Assembly (NCBI RefSeq): GCF_023016045.1
Contig: NZ_JALKAP010000008.1
Coordinates: forward strand, 116,797 to 180,796
Direction of reading: 5' to 3'
Length of the DNA: 64,000 nucleotides
Source: Marinobacter sp. S6332
GTDB lineage: Bacteria; Pseudomonadota; Gammaproteobacteria; Pseudomonadales; Oleiphilaceae
The position numbers were made by a program, and so were the translations under genes. The notes below the pieces were generated by a model. That model worked only from the letters and a program-made list of their open reading frames with translations. It was not told the DNA's origin and did not search any database. Each line of letters opens with the position of its first letter. The first letter of the stretch is position 1. Positions 1 through 9,796 of this stretch are shown here, one piece after another.

Positions 1-504
1 CAGTCATTTGCCCAATGCCGCCAGTGGTTGGATACCCACCGTTACGGTGTTGAGCGGGTAACGGTTTCCAGTAACGCCGAAGCTGCGCGCCGCGCCGCGC
101 AGGAGCCGGGTACCGCTGCGATAGCAGGTGATATGGCGGCCGAGCTATACGGCTTAGAGAAGCTTGCGAATAGCATTGAAGACCGCCCGGATAACACCAC
201 GCGGTTCCTCATTATCGGCCGGGAAGAAGTACCGGCCAGCGGGCATGATAAGTCATCGATACTTGTTTCAATGAGAAATAAACCCGGCGCACTGTATCAG
301 CTATTGGAGCCGTTTCACCGTCACGGCATCAGTCTTACGCGGATCGAAACCCGGCCATCACCCAGTGGTACCTGGGCCTATGTTTTTTATATTGATTTTG
401 AAGGGCACATGGATGACGAGCAGGCCAGAAAAGTGCTTGCGGAAGTAGATGAAGAAGCTGTCGAACTCAAACGTTTGGGCTCCTATCCCATCGGTGTACT
501 TTAA
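1..504 (+). CDS. pheA: Prephenate dehydratase / chorismate mutase, C-terminal part (partial)
   Basis: This is the 3' end of a P-protein-type prephenate dehydratase, the enzyme of the phenylalanine branch that makes phenylpyruvate. The frame is open from base 1, so the start and the chorismate mutase domain lie outside the window. The visible part holds the end of the dehydratase domain (VSSNAEAARRA, IAGDMAAELYGL) and then an ACT regulatory domain from about fragment residue 85. There the GALYQLL and IETRPS stretches match the GAL and ESRP phenylalanine-binding motifs, with T in place of the usual S. It is followed after 53 bases by hisC and the tyrA-aroA fusion, as in Pseudomonas. Identity is secure from motifs plus context. 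Confidence 0.95.
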   Translation, partial: QSFAQCRQWLDTHRYGVERVTVSSNAEAARRAAQEPGTAAIAGDMAAELYGLEKLANSIEDRPDNTTRFLIIGREEVPASGHDKSSILVSMRNKPGALYQLLEPFHRHGISLTRIETRPSPSGTWAYVFYIDFEGHMDDEQARKVLAEVDEEAVELKRLGSYPIGVL

Positions 505-557
505 AATTGATCTGGCACGTGAATAGCATCGGAATTCAGGCGGTTTAAGGAAGGTAT

Positions 558-1682
558 ATGGCCATCGATTATCAGAGTCTTGCGGTAAAAGGCGTTCAGG
601 CTTTGTCTCCCTATCAGCCGGGCAAACCTATTAGCGAGCTGGCTCGTCAATTGGGTCTAGACCCGGCTGCGATCATCAAGCTTGCGAGCAACGAGAATCC
701 ATTGGGCCCCAGTAAAATAGCTATTGCGGCGGCTGAAACTGCCTTGTCCGAGCTTTGCCTATACCCCGATGGCAACGGGTTTGAACTCAAACAGAAGCTG
801 TCCAAGCGTCTTGGGGTTGGTGCTGATCAGATCACACTAGGCAATGGCTCCAACGATGTGCTTGAAGTCATTGCGCGTTGCTTTGCGGACGCCAGTTCCG
901 AGGTTGTCTTTTCCCAGTATGCGTTTGCCGTTTATCCGATTGTTACTCAAGCTATTGGTGCCACAGCGGTCTCTGTGCCGGCTAAAGACTGGGGCCACGA
1001 CCTTGATGCCATGGCGGCGGCAGTAACCGAGCGCACGCGGCTGGTATTTGTGGCCAACCCGAACAATCCTACGGGAACCGTGCACGACTCAGACGCCATT
1101 GAGGCGTTTCTCGACAAAATTCCGCAAAATGTTCTCGTGGTTTTAGACGAAGCCTACTGCGAATACATGACCGGAGAAAAAGATCCGGATGGTGTTGCGC
1201 TTCTAAGCCGTTTCCCCAACCTAATTGTGTGTCGTACTTTTTCCAAAGCTTGGGGGCTCGCGGCTTTGCGTGTCGGCTATAGCATTAGTTCACCGGCTAT
1301 CGCTGATATTCTTAACCGTGTGCGCCAGCCTTTTAATGTGAACTCCCTCGCTCTTGCAGCCGCCACGGCAGTGCTGGATGACGAAGACTATCTACAACGT
1401 TCCCGCGAGGCGAATACAGCTGGGTTGAAGCAGCTACAAAAGGCCTTTGATGAAATGGGCCTTCGGTATATTCCGTCTTCGGGGAATTTTGTGGCCGTTG
1501 AAGTGGGGCCGCATGCCATGGGCGTGTATCAGGCGTTGCTGGCTCAGGGCGTAATAGTACGCCCTGTTGCGGGTTACGGCATGCCTAACCACCTGAGGGT
1601 GTCGGTAGGTTTGCCGTTGGAGAATGAGCAGTTTATCGACGCGCTCGCAAAAGCGTTGGTTGCGGCTGGGCAGGGCGCCTGA
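558..1682 (+). CDS. hisC: Histidinol-phosphate / aromatic aminotransferase (HisC2 type)
   Basis: A 374-residue class II-type PLP aminotransferase of the HisC family. The Schiff-base lysine lies in the motif TFSKAWGLA (Lys230), and ANPNNPTG and DEAYCEY are the cofactor-binding motifs. The ATG is preceded by AAGGAAGG. HisC catalyses glutamate-dependent amination of imidazole-acetol phosphate. Paralogues in this position, between pheA and tyrA-aroA, are generally thought to act on aromatic keto acids as well, so the true role may be phenylalanine or tyrosine synthesis. The stop lies one base before the ATG of the next gene, which implies translational coupling. Family is certain; substrate is inferred from context. 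Confidence 0.93.
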   Translation: MAIDYQSLAVKGVQALSPYQPGKPISELARQLGLDPAAIIKLASNENPLGPSKIAIAAAETALSELCLYPDGNGFELKQKLSKRLGVGADQITLGNGSNDVLEVIARCFADASSEVVFSQYAFAVYPIVTQAIGATAVSVPAKDWGHDLDAMAAAVTERTRLVFVANPNNPTGTVHDSDAIEAFLDKIPQNVLVVLDEAYCEYMTGEKDPDGVALLSRFPNLIVCRTFSKAWGLAALRVGYSISSPAIADILNRVRQPFNVNSLALAAATAVLDDEDYLQRSREANTAGLKQLQKAFDEMGLRYIPSSGNFVAVEVGPHAMGVYQALLAQGVIVRPVAGYGMPNHLRVSVGLPLENEQFIDALAKALVAAGQGA

Positions 1683-1683
1683 T

Positions 1684-3942
1684 ATGCCGCTGCGCGAACC
1701 GCTTTTCCAGCGAGTTGCGGTCATCGGGCTGGGCCTGATAGGTGGCTCGTTGGCCAGTGCCATTCGCAAAAATAGTCTGGCTCTAGATGTTGTTGGCGCA
1801 GACCTGCGTAAAGAAGATCTTGTGCTGGGCCAATCTTTGGGCGTGATTGATACGATCGCGGGTAGCACAGCGGAGGCGGTGCGTGGGGCAGATCTAGTTG
1901 TACTGGCGGTGCCAGTGCAGGCAACACGCAAGGTGTTGGAGGAAATTCGCCCGCATTTAGCGGCCGATGCCCTTCTTACCGATGTAGGTAGTACTAAATC
2001 TGGTTTTGTTAAGGATGTTGAGGCGGTGTTCGGAGAGTTTTCGCCCCGTATAATTCCAGGGCATCCGATTGCAGGGTCAGAACGCAGTGGTATTCGAGCC
2101 GCCAACCCGGATATGTTCACCCATCACAAGGTGATACTCACGCCACCCGATAACGTCAGCGCCCCCCATCTGAAAAAGCTCCGTGCATTGTGGGAAGCCT
2201 GCGGTGCCACTGTGCTTACCATGTCGGTGGCGTATCACGATGAAGTCTTGGCGGCGACCAGCCACTTACCCCATCTAATTGCTTTCTCGTTGGTAGATAC
2301 GTTGGCCGGCGAAGACGAGAATATGGATATTTTCCGGTATGCTGCTGGTGGGTTCCGCGACTTCACCCGGATTGCAGCCAGTGATCCGGTGATGTGGCAC
2401 GATATCTTTCTATCCAACCGCGACGCAGTACTTCGAGTCATTGACCATTTTACCCGGGATCTCGATCAGTTGCGCACGGCGATTGCCGATCAGGATGGCG
2501 CCACGCTGCTGCGAGTATTCAGCCGCGCCAAAGCGGCACGCGAACACTTTTCAAAAATGCTTTCAGGACAGGCTTACGTGACAAATAATAGTGAAAATCA
2601 AGTGACGTTTCGTCTTCAGCCCGGTGGTTCCGTAACCGGCGATATTCGAGTGCCCGGCGACAAGTCTATGTCCCACCGCTCGATTATGCTCGGGGCTCTC
2701 GCTGAGGGGATAACGGAAGTAAAGGGCTTCCTTGAAGGCGAGGACAGTCTCGCAACATTGCAGGCATTCCGCGATATGGGGGTTGCCATTGAAGGGCCGG
2801 ATAATGGCTTTGTACGTATTCACGGCGTTGGAATGCATGGGTTGCAGCCGCCCCGCGGCCCGATATATTTGGGGAACTCCGGCACTGGCATGCGCCTATT
2901 TACTGGCCTGTTGGCGGCACAGCCTTTTGAGTCCGAGCTAACCGGCGATGCCAGCCTTTCAGTCCGCCCTATGAATCGCGTTGCAGACCCGCTGCGGTCT
3001 ATGGGTGCTGTTATCGATACAGCGGAGGGCGGTCGGCCGCCTTTAAAAATTAGAGGTAGTAAGGATAAGAAGCTGGTCGGTATCCACTATGACATGCCGG
3101 TTGCTAGTGCTCAGGTGAAATCTTGCCTGTTGCTTGCCGGCCTATATGCCGACGGCACTACCTCAGTCACCGAACCCGCACCAACGCGGGATCACACTGA
3201 GCGTATGCTGGCTGGCTTTGGTTATAAAGTAGAACGCGACGGCCCAACTGCAAGCGTTACAGGTGGTGGCAAGCTAACAGCCAATGCGATTGATGTGCCT
3301 GCAGATATTTCATCAGCGGCATTTTTTCTCGTTGCAGCCAGCATTGCACCTGATTCGGACCTGATACTACGCCATGTTGGAATGAACCCAACGCGAGTAG
3401 GTGTTATCAATATACTGCAGCAAATGGGCGCAAATATTGACATTATGGATGAGCGTGAGATTGGCGGTGAGCTGGTTGCTGACCTACGTGTGCGCTCTGC
3501 TGAATTAAAGGGCATTGAGATCCCTGAAGATCAGGTGCCTCTGGCAATTGACGAATTTCCTGCCCTGTTTATTGCGGCCGCTTGCGCGTCCGGTCGTACG
3601 GTTTTGACCGGAGCAGAGGAACTACGGGTAAAAGAAAGTGACCGTATTCAAGTGATGGCGGATGGTTTGGCAGCGCTAGGCGTGAAAACTGAGGTTACAG
3701 AAGACGGTATTATTATTGAAGGCGGACAAACCATTAAGGGCGGCTCCGTGCACAGCCACAGTGACCACCGTATAGCCATGTCGTTTGCTGTGGCTTCCTT
3801 GCGTGCCACTGGGGACATCGAAATTAATGACTGCGCAAATGTTGCGACATCCTTTCCCGGATTTGTAGAGTTGGCGCAACAAACAGGTATCAAAATCTCC
3901 GCCGAGGAGGCCAAAGCTGGCGTTGAACAGGGAGCAGATTAA
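1684..3942 (+). CDS. tyrA-aroA: Bifunctional prephenate dehydrogenase / EPSP synthase fusion (TyrA-AroA)
   Basis: A 752-residue fusion of two pathway enzymes. Residues 1 to about 300 form a TyrA-type dehydrogenase with an N-terminal Rossmann motif ([12 protein letters not shown]) and the HPIAGSE motif. From about residue 305 an EPSP synthase domain begins, with GDKSMSHR near residue 323, the GNSGTGMR loop, and the later DHR and KESDR elements. The first makes 4-hydroxyphenylpyruvate or arogenate product for tyrosine; the second makes EPSP in the shikimate pathway. The frame is open upstream, but the ATG directly after the hisC stop gives the expected N-terminus. The same fusion is known in Pseudomonas relatives. 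The stop overlaps the cmk start by one base. Confidence 0.96.
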   Translation: MPLREPLFQRVAVIGLGLIGGSLASAIRKNSLALDVVGADLRKEDLVLGQSLGVIDTIAGSTAEAVRGADLVVLAVPVQATRKVLEEIRPHLAADALLTDVGSTKSGFVKDVEAVFGEFSPRIIPGHPIAGSERSGIRAANPDMFTHHKVILTPPDNVSAPHLKKLRALWEACGATVLTMSVAYHDEVLAATSHLPHLIAFSLVDTLAGEDENMDIFRYAAGGFRDFTRIAASDPVMWHDIFLSNRDAVLRVIDHFTRDLDQLRTAIADQDGATLLRVFSRAKAAREHFSKMLSGQAYVTNNSENQVTFRLQPGGSVTGDIRVPGDKSMSHRSIMLGALAEGITEVKGFLEGEDSLATLQAFRDMGVAIEGPDNGFVRIHGVGMHGLQPPRGPIYLGNSGTGMRLFTGLLAAQPFESELTGDASLSVRPMNRVADPLRSMGAVIDTAEGGRPPLKIRGSKDKKLVGIHYDMPVASAQVKSCLLLAGLYADGTTSVTEPAPTRDHTERMLAGFGYKVERDGPTASVTGGGKLTANAIDVPADISSAAFFLVAASIAPDSDLILRHVGMNPTRVGVINILQQMGANIDIMDEREIGGELVADLRVRSAELKGIEIPEDQVPLAIDEFPALFIAAACASGRTVLTGAEELRVKESDRIQVMADGLAALGVKTEVTEDGIIIEGGQTIKGGSVHSHSDHRIAMSFAVASLRATGDIEINDCANVATSFPGFVELAQQTGIKISAEEAKAGVEQGAD

Positions 3943-4622
3943 TGTCGCAAGACAATGCACCAGTCATCGCAGTGGACGGCCCAGGCGGGTCTGGAAAGGG
4001 CACTGTTACGCAAATGTTGGCGAAAAAACTTGGCTGGCATTTGCTCGACAGTGGCGCGCTTTATCGGTTGACCGCGCTTGCAGCAATTCGCCAAAACGTG
4101 TCGCTAGATAACGAAACGGAACTTGTGCGCGTCGCTGCTTCACTCGATGTGGCTTTTGAACCCACACCGGAGGGGGAGCCTGCAAAAGTGATTCTTTCAG
4201 GTGAGGACGTTACCGCCGAGATCCGTACGGAAACCTGTGGCGACAACGCATCCCGTATTGCTGTAATGCAACCGGTTCGCGATGCTCTGTTACAGCGCCA
4301 GCGCGACTTCCAGCAAGAGCCGGGACTCGTTGCCGATGGACGCGATATGGGAACCGTTGTGTTTCCGAATGCCTCGGTCAAGATTTTCCTGACAGCCAGT
4401 GCGGAAGAACGAGCGCACCGGCGTTTTAGCCAGTTGAAGGCTGCGGGTGTCGATGTTAGTATTGACGCCCTTTTAGAAGAGATACGGGTTCGTGATGAAC
4501 GGGATATGAACCGTTCCGCAGCCCCTCTCAAGCCCGCAGATGATGCGCAAGTCATTGATTCTACAGGTTTGAGTATAAAGGAGGTGTTAGACAGGTGTTT
4601 GGCCGCTGTAGGTCAGGCCTGA
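3942..4622 (+). CDS. cmk: Cytidylate kinase
   Basis: A 226-residue (d)CMP kinase that phosphorylates CMP and dCMP with ATP in the cytoplasm. The P-loop GPGGSGKGT is at residues 13-21, and [11 protein letters not shown] and the arginine-rich lid segment (RDERDMNR) are intact. The ATG overlaps the TAA of tyrA-aroA, so translation is probably coupled. The gene sits directly upstream of rpsA, as in most gammaproteobacteria. Length and motifs are normal for the family. Confidence 0.97.
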   Translation: MSQDNAPVIAVDGPGGSGKGTVTQMLAKKLGWHLLDSGALYRLTALAAIRQNVSLDNETELVRVAASLDVAFEPTPEGEPAKVILSGEDVTAEIRTETCGDNASRIAVMQPVRDALLQRQRDFQQEPGLVADGRDMGTVVFPNASVKIFLTASAEERAHRRFSQLKAAGVDVSIDALLEEIRVRDERDMNRSAAPLKPADDAQVIDSTGLSIKEVLDRCLAAVGQA

Positions 4623-4753
4623 CGGCACCTTTTTGGCGTTGAAATGCCGGGAACAGCGCAACCTGCCAGCCGCTGGCTGATTTCCGGAACTTATTAACAG
4701 ACCGTGTTGCTGGCGACACGGAGCATACTTGCATTGAACCTATAGGACTCATA

Positions 4754-6448
4754 ATGAGCGAGAGCTTTGCGGATCTTTTTGAAGAAAGTCTAAAAGAAAT
4801 TGACATGAAACCAGGTTCCATCGTCCAGGGAACCGTAGTTGATGTCGATAGCGACTGGGTCACAGTTAACGCCGGGCTGAAGTCCGAAGGTGTTATCCCC
4901 GCCTCCCAGTTCCTGAATGAAAAAGGCGAGTTGGAAGTAGCTATTGGCGACCTTGTCGACGTAGCACTGGATGCAGTGGAAGATGGTTTCGGTGAAACCC
5001 GTCTTTCCCGTGAAAAGGCCAAGCGTGCTGAATCTTGGAAGGTGCTTGAGAAGTCCTTCGAAGCTGAAGAAGTGGTTAAAGGTATTATTAACGGTAAGGT
5101 CAAAGGCGGTTTCACCGTTGATCTGGCCGGTATTCGCGCGTTCCTGCCGGGTTCTCTGGTAGATGTTCGCCCGGTTCGCGACACTGCGCACCTGGAAAAC
5201 AAAGAACTCGAATTCAAAGTTATCAAGCTAGACCAGAAGCGTAACAACGTGGTTGTTTCTCGCCGCGCCGTTCTGGAAGCTGAAAACAGCGCTGAGCGTG
5301 AAGCTCTGCTTGAAACCCTGACCGAAGGTCTGGAAATCAAGGGTATCGTTAAGAACCTGACTGACTACGGCGCGTTCGTAGATCTGGGCGGTGTTGACGG
5401 CCTGCTGCACATTACCGATATGGCTTGGAAGCGCATCAAGCACCCGAGCGAAATCGTAAACGTTGGTGACGAAATCAACGTTAAGGTTCTGAAGTTCGAT
5501 CGTGAGCGTAATCGTGTATCTCTGGGTCTTAAGCAGCTGGGTGAAGATCCCTGGGTTGATATCAAAGGCCGTTACCCTGAGGGTACCAAGGTTACTGCAC
5601 GCGTAACCAACCTAACCGACTACGGCTGCTTCGCTGAGCTGGAAGAAGGTGTTGAAGGTCTGGTTCACGTATCCGAAATGGACTGGACCAACAAGAACAT
5701 CCACCCATCTAAAGTTGTTAATGTTGGCGACGAAGTGGGCGTGATGATTCTGGACATCGACGAAGAGCGTCGTCGTATTTCTCTGGGTATCAAGCAGTGT
5801 GTATCTAACCCATGGGAAGATTTCTCCGGCAACTTCAACAAGGGCGACCGTATCTCCGGTAAGATCAAGTCAATCACTGACTTCGGCATCTTCATCGGTC
5901 TAGACGGTGGCATTGATGGTCTGGTTCATTTGTCAGACATCAGCTGGAATGAAACCGGCGAAGAAGCCGTTCGTGAATACAAGAAGGGTGACGATGTTGA
6001 CACCGTTATCCTGTCTGTAGATCCCGAGCGTGAGCGTATCTCTCTTGGTATCAAGCAGCTTGAAAGCGATCCGTTCGCTGAGTTTGTTCAGCTGAACGAT
6101 AAAGGCTCCATTGTTAAGGGCACTGTTTCCGCCGTTGACGCTAAGGCAGCCACTATCGCTTTGAATGACGAAGTTGAGGCGGTATTGAAGGCGTCTGAAA
6201 TTAGCCGTGATCGCGTTGAAGATGCGCGTAACGCTCTGAAAGAAGGCGAAGAAGTCGAAGCTAAGATTATCAGCATCGATCGCAAAAACCGCATCATCAA
6301 CCTGTCTGTTAAGTCTAAGGACGTAGAAGACGACAAGCAGGCTATTGATACTGTGCGCAGTAAAGCTGCAGAATCTGCTTCCGGTGCGACCACCATTGGT
6401 GATCTCATTAAGGAACAAATGCAGCAGCAGAACGCCAATAAGGACTAA
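4754..6448 (+). CDS. rpsA: 30S ribosomal protein S1
   Basis: A 564-residue S1 protein, which holds mRNA on the 30S subunit and helps unfold structured leaders. Six tandem S1 (OB-fold) repeats are visible. The middle ones have the recurring pattern of a TDYGAF- or TDFGIF-like strand, then a GL(L/V)H segment, then ISLGIKQ or VSLGLKQ at the end of each repeat. Codon use is strongly biased towards typical high-expression codons. A 131-base gap separates it from cmk and probably carries its own promoter and the autoregulatory leader known for this gene, though I cannot identify that structure with confidence. A strong terminator follows. Confidence 0.98.
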   Translation: MSESFADLFEESLKEIDMKPGSIVQGTVVDVDSDWVTVNAGLKSEGVIPASQFLNEKGELEVAIGDLVDVALDAVEDGFGETRLSREKAKRAESWKVLEKSFEAEEVVKGIINGKVKGGFTVDLAGIRAFLPGSLVDVRPVRDTAHLENKELEFKVIKLDQKRNNVVVSRRAVLEAENSAEREALLETLTEGLEIKGIVKNLTDYGAFVDLGGVDGLLHITDMAWKRIKHPSEIVNVGDEINVKVLKFDRERNRVSLGLKQLGEDPWVDIKGRYPEGTKVTARVTNLTDYGCFAELEEGVEGLVHVSEMDWTNKNIHPSKVVNVGDEVGVMILDIDEERRRISLGIKQCVSNPWEDFSGNFNKGDRISGKIKSITDFGIFIGLDGGIDGLVHLSDISWNETGEEAVREYKKGDDVDTVILSVDPERERISLGIKQLESDPFAEFVQLNDKGSIVKGTVSAVDAKAATIALNDEVEAVLKASEISRDRVEDARNALKEGEEVEAKIISIDRKNRIINLSVKSKDVEDDKQAIDTVRSKAAESASGATTIGDLIKEQMQQQNANKD

Positions 6449-6463
6449 TCTCCGATTGGTATG

Positions 6464-6497
6464 AAAAAAACGGGCTCTAAGAGCCCGTTTTTTTTGT
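6464..6497 (+). terminator. Rho-independent terminator of rpsA
   Basis: A perfect stem (CGGGCTC at 6471-6477 with GAGCCCG at 6481-6487, loop TAA) is preceded by a run of A and followed by eight T. It is a textbook intrinsic terminator for rpsA, and the flanking A/T tracts would also allow it to work from the other strand. Confidence 0.95.
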
Positions 6498-6580
6498 GTT
6501 TTTTTTCGATTTAGCTAAACTGAAGAGGTGGGAATTCGGCAATAAACGGTCGAATAAAAAAGAAAAGAGGGAAGTACCAC

Positions 6581-6877
6581 ATGACGAAGTCTGAACTGGT
6601 CGAATTGATTGCCTCAAAACAAACACAGCTTTCTGTAAAAGATGTGGAGCTGGCGGTAAAAACAATTATTGAGCATATGTCCCAGTCGCTTGCCAATGGG
6701 CAGCGGATTGAAATTCGGGGATTTGGCAGTTTTTCGCTTCATCATCGGGCGGCCCGTACAGGGCGGAACCCGAAAACCGGTGAAGCTGTGCAGTTGCCGG
6801 CAAAGTATGTTCCACACTTCAAGCCCGGAAAGGAGCTCCGCGAACAGGTGAATGACAGTTTAAAACAAGGGTTTTAG
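6581..6877 (+). CDS. ihfB: Integration host factor subunit beta
   Basis: A 98-residue HU/IHF-family DNA-bending protein. The GFGSF motif, the [10 protein letters not shown] arm and the C-terminal helix match IHF-beta. It pairs with IHF-alpha, encoded elsewhere, to bend DNA at specific sites in transcription, replication and recombination. The ATG follows an AAGAGGG Shine-Dalgarno. It follows rpsA after its terminator, the conserved position for ihfB in pseudomonads and relatives, so it needs its own promoter in the 130-base gap. Confidence 0.97.
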   Translation: MTKSELVELIASKQTQLSVKDVELAVKTIIEHMSQSLANGQRIEIRGFGSFSLHHRAARTGRNPKTGEAVQLPAKYVPHFKPGKELREQVNDSLKQGF

Positions 6878-6880
6878 GCT

Positions 6881-6909
6881 TTTCATCTTTGCGGCGAACC
6901 ACCTATAAT
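6881..6909 (+). promoter_or_regulatory. Possible promoter of lapA-lapB
   Basis: A perfect TATAAT lies at 6904-6909, with a poor -35 (TTTCAT, 6881-6886) 17 bases upstream, just before lapA. The -10 is convincing and the -35 is not, so this is a tentative assignment. Confidence 0.4.
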
Positions 6910-6944
6910 TCTGGCACTTAAAAGCATTTGGGAGAGCGAGATCT

Positions 6945-7247
6945 ATGGCAGGATTGCAGAAGATCCTTTTGATTCTGTTGGTGCTGATCCTAGTGTTACT
7001 GGCGCTTGTTTTCTCTCTCAATAATCAGATGGCAGTGGCTCTCAATTTTTTGGTGTTCGAGACTAAGCCCCATGGTGTTGCCATTTGGATTATCATGTCT
7101 TTTATTGTTGGCGCTCTAGTAGGCATATTAATGACCCTTCTCGCCACATTCCGCACATCGGTTTCCCGTCGCACCCTTCAGAAACGGCTTGATCGCGCCG
7201 AGCAGGCATTGGAGAAGTCCAGAGCCCAAAACGACCAGGTCGTTTAA
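6945..7247 (+). CDS. lapA: Lipopolysaccharide assembly protein A (LapA/YciS)
   Basis: A 100-residue inner-membrane protein with two predicted transmembrane helices (about residues 5-22 and 43-65), then a short basic, coiled-coil-prone cytoplasmic tail. This matches the LapA (YciS) family. LapA is encoded with LapB, and both take part in controlling LpxC stability and LPS export. Its stop codon overlaps the lapB ATG by one base, which supports coupled synthesis of the two partners. Confidence 0.92.
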   Translation: MAGLQKILLILLVLILVLLALVFSLNNQMAVALNFLVFETKPHGVAIWIIMSFIVGALVGILMTLLATFRTSVSRRTLQKRLDRAEQALEKSRAQNDQVV

Positions 7248-8416
7248 TGGACATAGTGCTTCATTGGCTGCTGTTAACGATTGCAGTTGCCGTTGGCTGG
7301 TTTGTTGGGCGTCTGGGTAACGGCCGTAATCAAGCCCAGGCAAGGGTTGCAGACGAAGAATCCGTTAAAGATCGGCTGCAGTTTTTGTTTACGAACTACT
7401 CCGATCAGGCTGTCGACAATTTCGTTCAATCCCTTGCTGTTAATAAAGATACGGTAAGTCTCCATCTTTCTATTGGTCGTCACTTTCGCAATAAAGGTGA
7501 GACCGATCGAGCCATCTTGGTTCATCAGAACTTGCTTGCCAGGCCAGAGCTTCCTCCGCGATTCTCCCCTCAGGTAACGCTTGAGCTGGCCATGGACTTT
7601 CTCAATGCTGGCTTGTTGGACCGCGCTGAAGCATTGCTGCAGCAACTGATGGGTGATCGCGAGTATGGGCGCAAAGCTGCACAACAATTAATTGAACTGT
7701 ATCAGCAAGAAAGAGAGTGGGGTAAGGCTGCAGACGTCGCGCGTACTCTAACCAGAAACGATGCAGATCCGAGCATGTTCAAGGATCTTGCCTACCTTAC
7801 CTGTGAGTTGGCGGAAAAAGCTCTCGCGCAGGACGACCGCTGGGCTGCTCAAAAACTTGCCAAAGAAGCGTTGGATTACGATCACTCCTGCGTTCGTGCA
7901 ACCCTTATACTGATGAAAATTCTGGTCCGGCAGGGCAGCTATCGGGAAGCAGGTAATCAAGGGCTAAAAGTTTTTGATCAGAACCCGGATTTTGGTCCAG
8001 AATCTATTGATCGATTAATGAAGCTAGAGCATGAGCATGGCGATATAGGCCGGCTCGTAAAAAAACTTCGCAAACTATACGAAGCCTATCCAAGTACCAG
8101 TTTGTTGCTGGCTTTGGCTGAGTCTGTTGAGCGGGACTCCGGTCGCCCTGCAGCTATCGACCTGTTACGTAGGGAGCTGGAAATTCGCCCCAGTATGCGA
8201 GGGCTTTTGCGGCTCGTGGAGATGGCAGGCTATGAGAAGGGCATGACCACAGACGAAGGTCGATTGGTGAGTCGTATCGGGCTCTTGATTCTCGCCAACA
8301 GACCGGTTTACCGCTGTGTAAGCTGTGGTTTCTCAGGCCAGCAACTTCACTGGCTGTGCCCGAGCTGTAAACAATGGGAAACTGTTCGCCCGATTCAGGG
8401 CGTTGAAGCTGAATAA
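7247..8416 (+). CDS. lapB: Lipopolysaccharide assembly protein B (LapB/YciM)
   Basis: A 389-residue LapB (YciM). An N-terminal membrane anchor (residues 1-19) is followed by TPR repeats and a C-terminal rubredoxin-like metal-binding knuckle with Cys357, Cys360, Cys371 and Cys374 (CVSC and CPSC). In enterics LapB brings LpxC to FtsH and so sets LPS output. The knuckle packs against the TPRs and is needed for function. The overlap with lapA and the normal length make the call firm. Confidence 0.95.
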   Translation: MDIVLHWLLLTIAVAVGWFVGRLGNGRNQAQARVADEESVKDRLQFLFTNYSDQAVDNFVQSLAVNKDTVSLHLSIGRHFRNKGETDRAILVHQNLLARPELPPRFSPQVTLELAMDFLNAGLLDRAEALLQQLMGDREYGRKAAQQLIELYQQEREWGKAADVARTLTRNDADPSMFKDLAYLTCELAEKALAQDDRWAAQKLAKEALDYDHSCVRATLILMKILVRQGSYREAGNQGLKVFDQNPDFGPESIDRLMKLEHEHGDIGRLVKKLRKLYEAYPSTSLLLALAESVERDSGRPAAIDLLRRELEIRPSMRGLLRLVEMAGYEKGMTTDEGRLVSRIGLLILANRPVYRCVSCGFSGQQLHWLCPSCKQWETVRPIQGVEAE

Positions 8417-8463
8417 TTAGTTATCGATTCCCTCTACTATAAAACCCCGCAGGACATTTCAAC

Positions 8464-9174
8464 GTGCAAACTTCTAACGACCCCAAAATTATCGTGGCTC
8501 TGGACTTCCCCTCTGCAAACCCGGCGCTGGAACTGGCAGATAAGCTGGACCCTGCCAAATGCCGGTTGAAGGTTGGCAAAGAACTCTTCACCCGCTCCGG
8601 CCCGCAGTTAGTTGAAAGTTTGCAGAAGCGCGGTTTTGATGTGTTTCTGGATCTGAAATTTCACGACATTCCCAATACCGCCTCAGCGGCCGTGGCTGCG
8701 GCGGCTGATCTGGGTGTGTGGATGGTGAATGTCCACGCCTCGGGCGGCGCGAAGATGATGCTGGCCTGTCGCGAGCGGCTGAATCCCTTTGGCAAAGATA
8801 AGCCTTTGTTGATCGCCGTTACGGTGCTGACCAGCATGGGTGCTGAAGATCTTGCAGGAATTGGTATCACAGGCTCGCCGGAAGCTCAGGTGTCCCGCTT
8901 GGCAACACTAACCCGGAATTGTGGTCTGGACGGCGTAGTCTGCTCCGCGCAGGAAGCGAAGAAGCTGAAAACAGAGCAGGGCATCGATTTCAAGCTGGTT
9001 ACTCCTGGAATCCGGCCCCTGACTGCCGACAAAGGCGATCAGCAACGCATCATGACCCCCAGCGATGCCCTCCAAGCCGGTTCCGACTACCTTGTTATAG
9101 GTCGCCCGATTACCCAGACGGCTGATCCACTGGCAGCGCTTGAGGCCATTCATGCTGAGGTGATCGGGCTTTAG
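8464..9174 (+). CDS. pyrF: Orotidine 5'-phosphate decarboxylase
   Basis: A 236-residue OMP decarboxylase, the last step of UMP synthesis. The catalytic Asp-Lys-Asp signature is [10 protein letters not shown], with Asp63, Lys65 and Asp68. The C-terminal phosphate loop (GRPIT) is present. The start is GTG, chosen because the family N-terminus (KIIVALDFP) follows directly and no ATG is available before the catalytic core. It follows lapB by 47 bases, as in many gammaproteobacteria. pyrD, another pyrimidine gene, is also in this window but in a separate unit. Confidence 0.97.
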   Translation: MQTSNDPKIIVALDFPSANPALELADKLDPAKCRLKVGKELFTRSGPQLVESLQKRGFDVFLDLKFHDIPNTASAAVAAAADLGVWMVNVHASGGAKMMLACRERLNPFGKDKPLLIAVTVLTSMGAEDLAGIGITGSPEAQVSRLATLTRNCGLDGVVCSAQEAKKLKTEQGIDFKLVTPGIRPLTADKGDQQRIMTPSDALQAGSDYLVIGRPITQTADPLAALEAIHAEVIGL

Positions 9175-9226
9175 CTTGGTGTTTTGATTGGGCTTCGGCC
9201 CTAGCCTTTTAGTTTTGGTGCAAGGA

Positions 9227-9328
9227 ATGGTGGGAGCGCCCTCCCAAAAACCGCTACGAGCACATCCATGTGCGCTTGTCTTCGGCCATCCTTGGCCTAC
9301 GACATTTTTGGGAGGGCGCTCCCACCAT
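9227..9328 (-). repeat. Palindromic interspersed element, copy A
   Basis: Two perfectly complementary 24-base arms (9227-9250 and 9305-9328) enclose a 54-base core. Read on the minus strand, the core has a GGCCA...TGGCC hairpin and then the motif AGCGCACATGGATGTGCT, which itself forms a small hairpin. The core is clearly homologous to that of copy B (9448-9553, opposite orientation), while the outer arms differ in sequence. It lies just downstream of pyrF. It has no coding capacity. Confidence 0.88.
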
Positions 9329-9447
9329 CCCACTCTGTCTCCTCAGTTATCGCATTAAAAAACGAAACTTAATTTCATTGATATCCATTTGATGGTACCT
9401 GACGCTTACGCATTTTAAATGCTTCAGATAACTCAGTGATAGGTGAA

Positions 9448-9553
9448 GGGTGGCTGGCAGGGCTTTCCAAAACTGTAAAGGGCCATGGATGGCCCGAAGC
9501 AAGCGCACATGGAGGTGCTTGTAGCGTGTTTTGGAAAGCCCTGCCAGCCACCC
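9448..9553 (+). repeat. Palindromic interspersed element, copy B
   Basis: Perfect 26-base arms (9448-9473 and 9528-9553) flank a 54-base core containing GGCCATGGATGGCC (9481-9494) and AGCGCACATGGAGGTGCT. The core matches copy A read on the other strand, so A and B form an inverted pair about 120 bases apart. The arms carry GGCTTTCCAAAAC, close to the GGCTTTTCCAAAAC of copy C upstream of htpG. The 9175-9651 gap holds only these two elements and a terminator. Confidence 0.88.
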
Positions 9554-9611
9554 CTATCTCCCAAACCAAACAGGCTAGGGCTACAAGCAAAAGTTCACGA
9601 ACAAAAAACAA

Positions 9612-9644
9612 AAAACCCGCTAACTCAAAGAATTAGCGGGTTTT
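9612..9644 (-). terminator. Terminator of the first tRNA-Asn (bidirectional)
   Basis: A 12-base stem (9612-9623 with 9633-9644, containing ACCCGCTAA/TTAGCGGGT) has a 9-base loop and flanking A and T tracts. It lies just downstream of the minus-strand tRNA-Asn and could also stop transcripts coming from pyrF. Confidence 0.9.
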
Positions 9645-9651
9645 AAAATAG

Positions 9652-9727
9652 TGGCTCCCCGAGCTGGGCTCGAACCAGCGACAAACGGATTAACAGTCCG
9701 TTGCTCTACCAACTGAGCTATCGGGGA
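9652..9727 (-). tRNA. tRNA-Asn (anticodon GTT)
   Basis: A 76-base tRNA with encoded CCA. On the minus strand it begins TCCCCGATAGCTCAG, has the anticodon loop CTGTTAA, the TTCGAGC T-loop, and ends with an acceptor stem complementary to the 5' end. Anticodon GTT reads AAC and AAU. It is identical to the second copy at 24177-24252. Confidence 0.98.
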
Positions 9728-9751
9728 ACGTCGTCGTGTGACGAGGCGCGT

Positions 9752-9780
9752 ATATTAAGAGTACACCGCCGCCTCGTCAA
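9752..9780 (-). promoter_or_regulatory. Sigma70 promoter of the first tRNA-Asn
   Basis: On the minus strand, TTGACG (9775-9780) and TAATAT (9752-9757) are separated by exactly 17 bases. A GC-rich discriminator follows before the tRNA. This arrangement is typical of strong, stringently controlled stable-RNA promoters. Confidence 0.85.
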
Positions 9781-9796
9781 CCCCTTACCGAAATTT

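Noticed and set aside
4561..5340. A 259-codon open frame on the minus strand opposite cmk and rpsA
   Set aside because: It is serine/arginine-rich, has no ribosome site and mirrors the codon bias of rpsA; a shadow frame.
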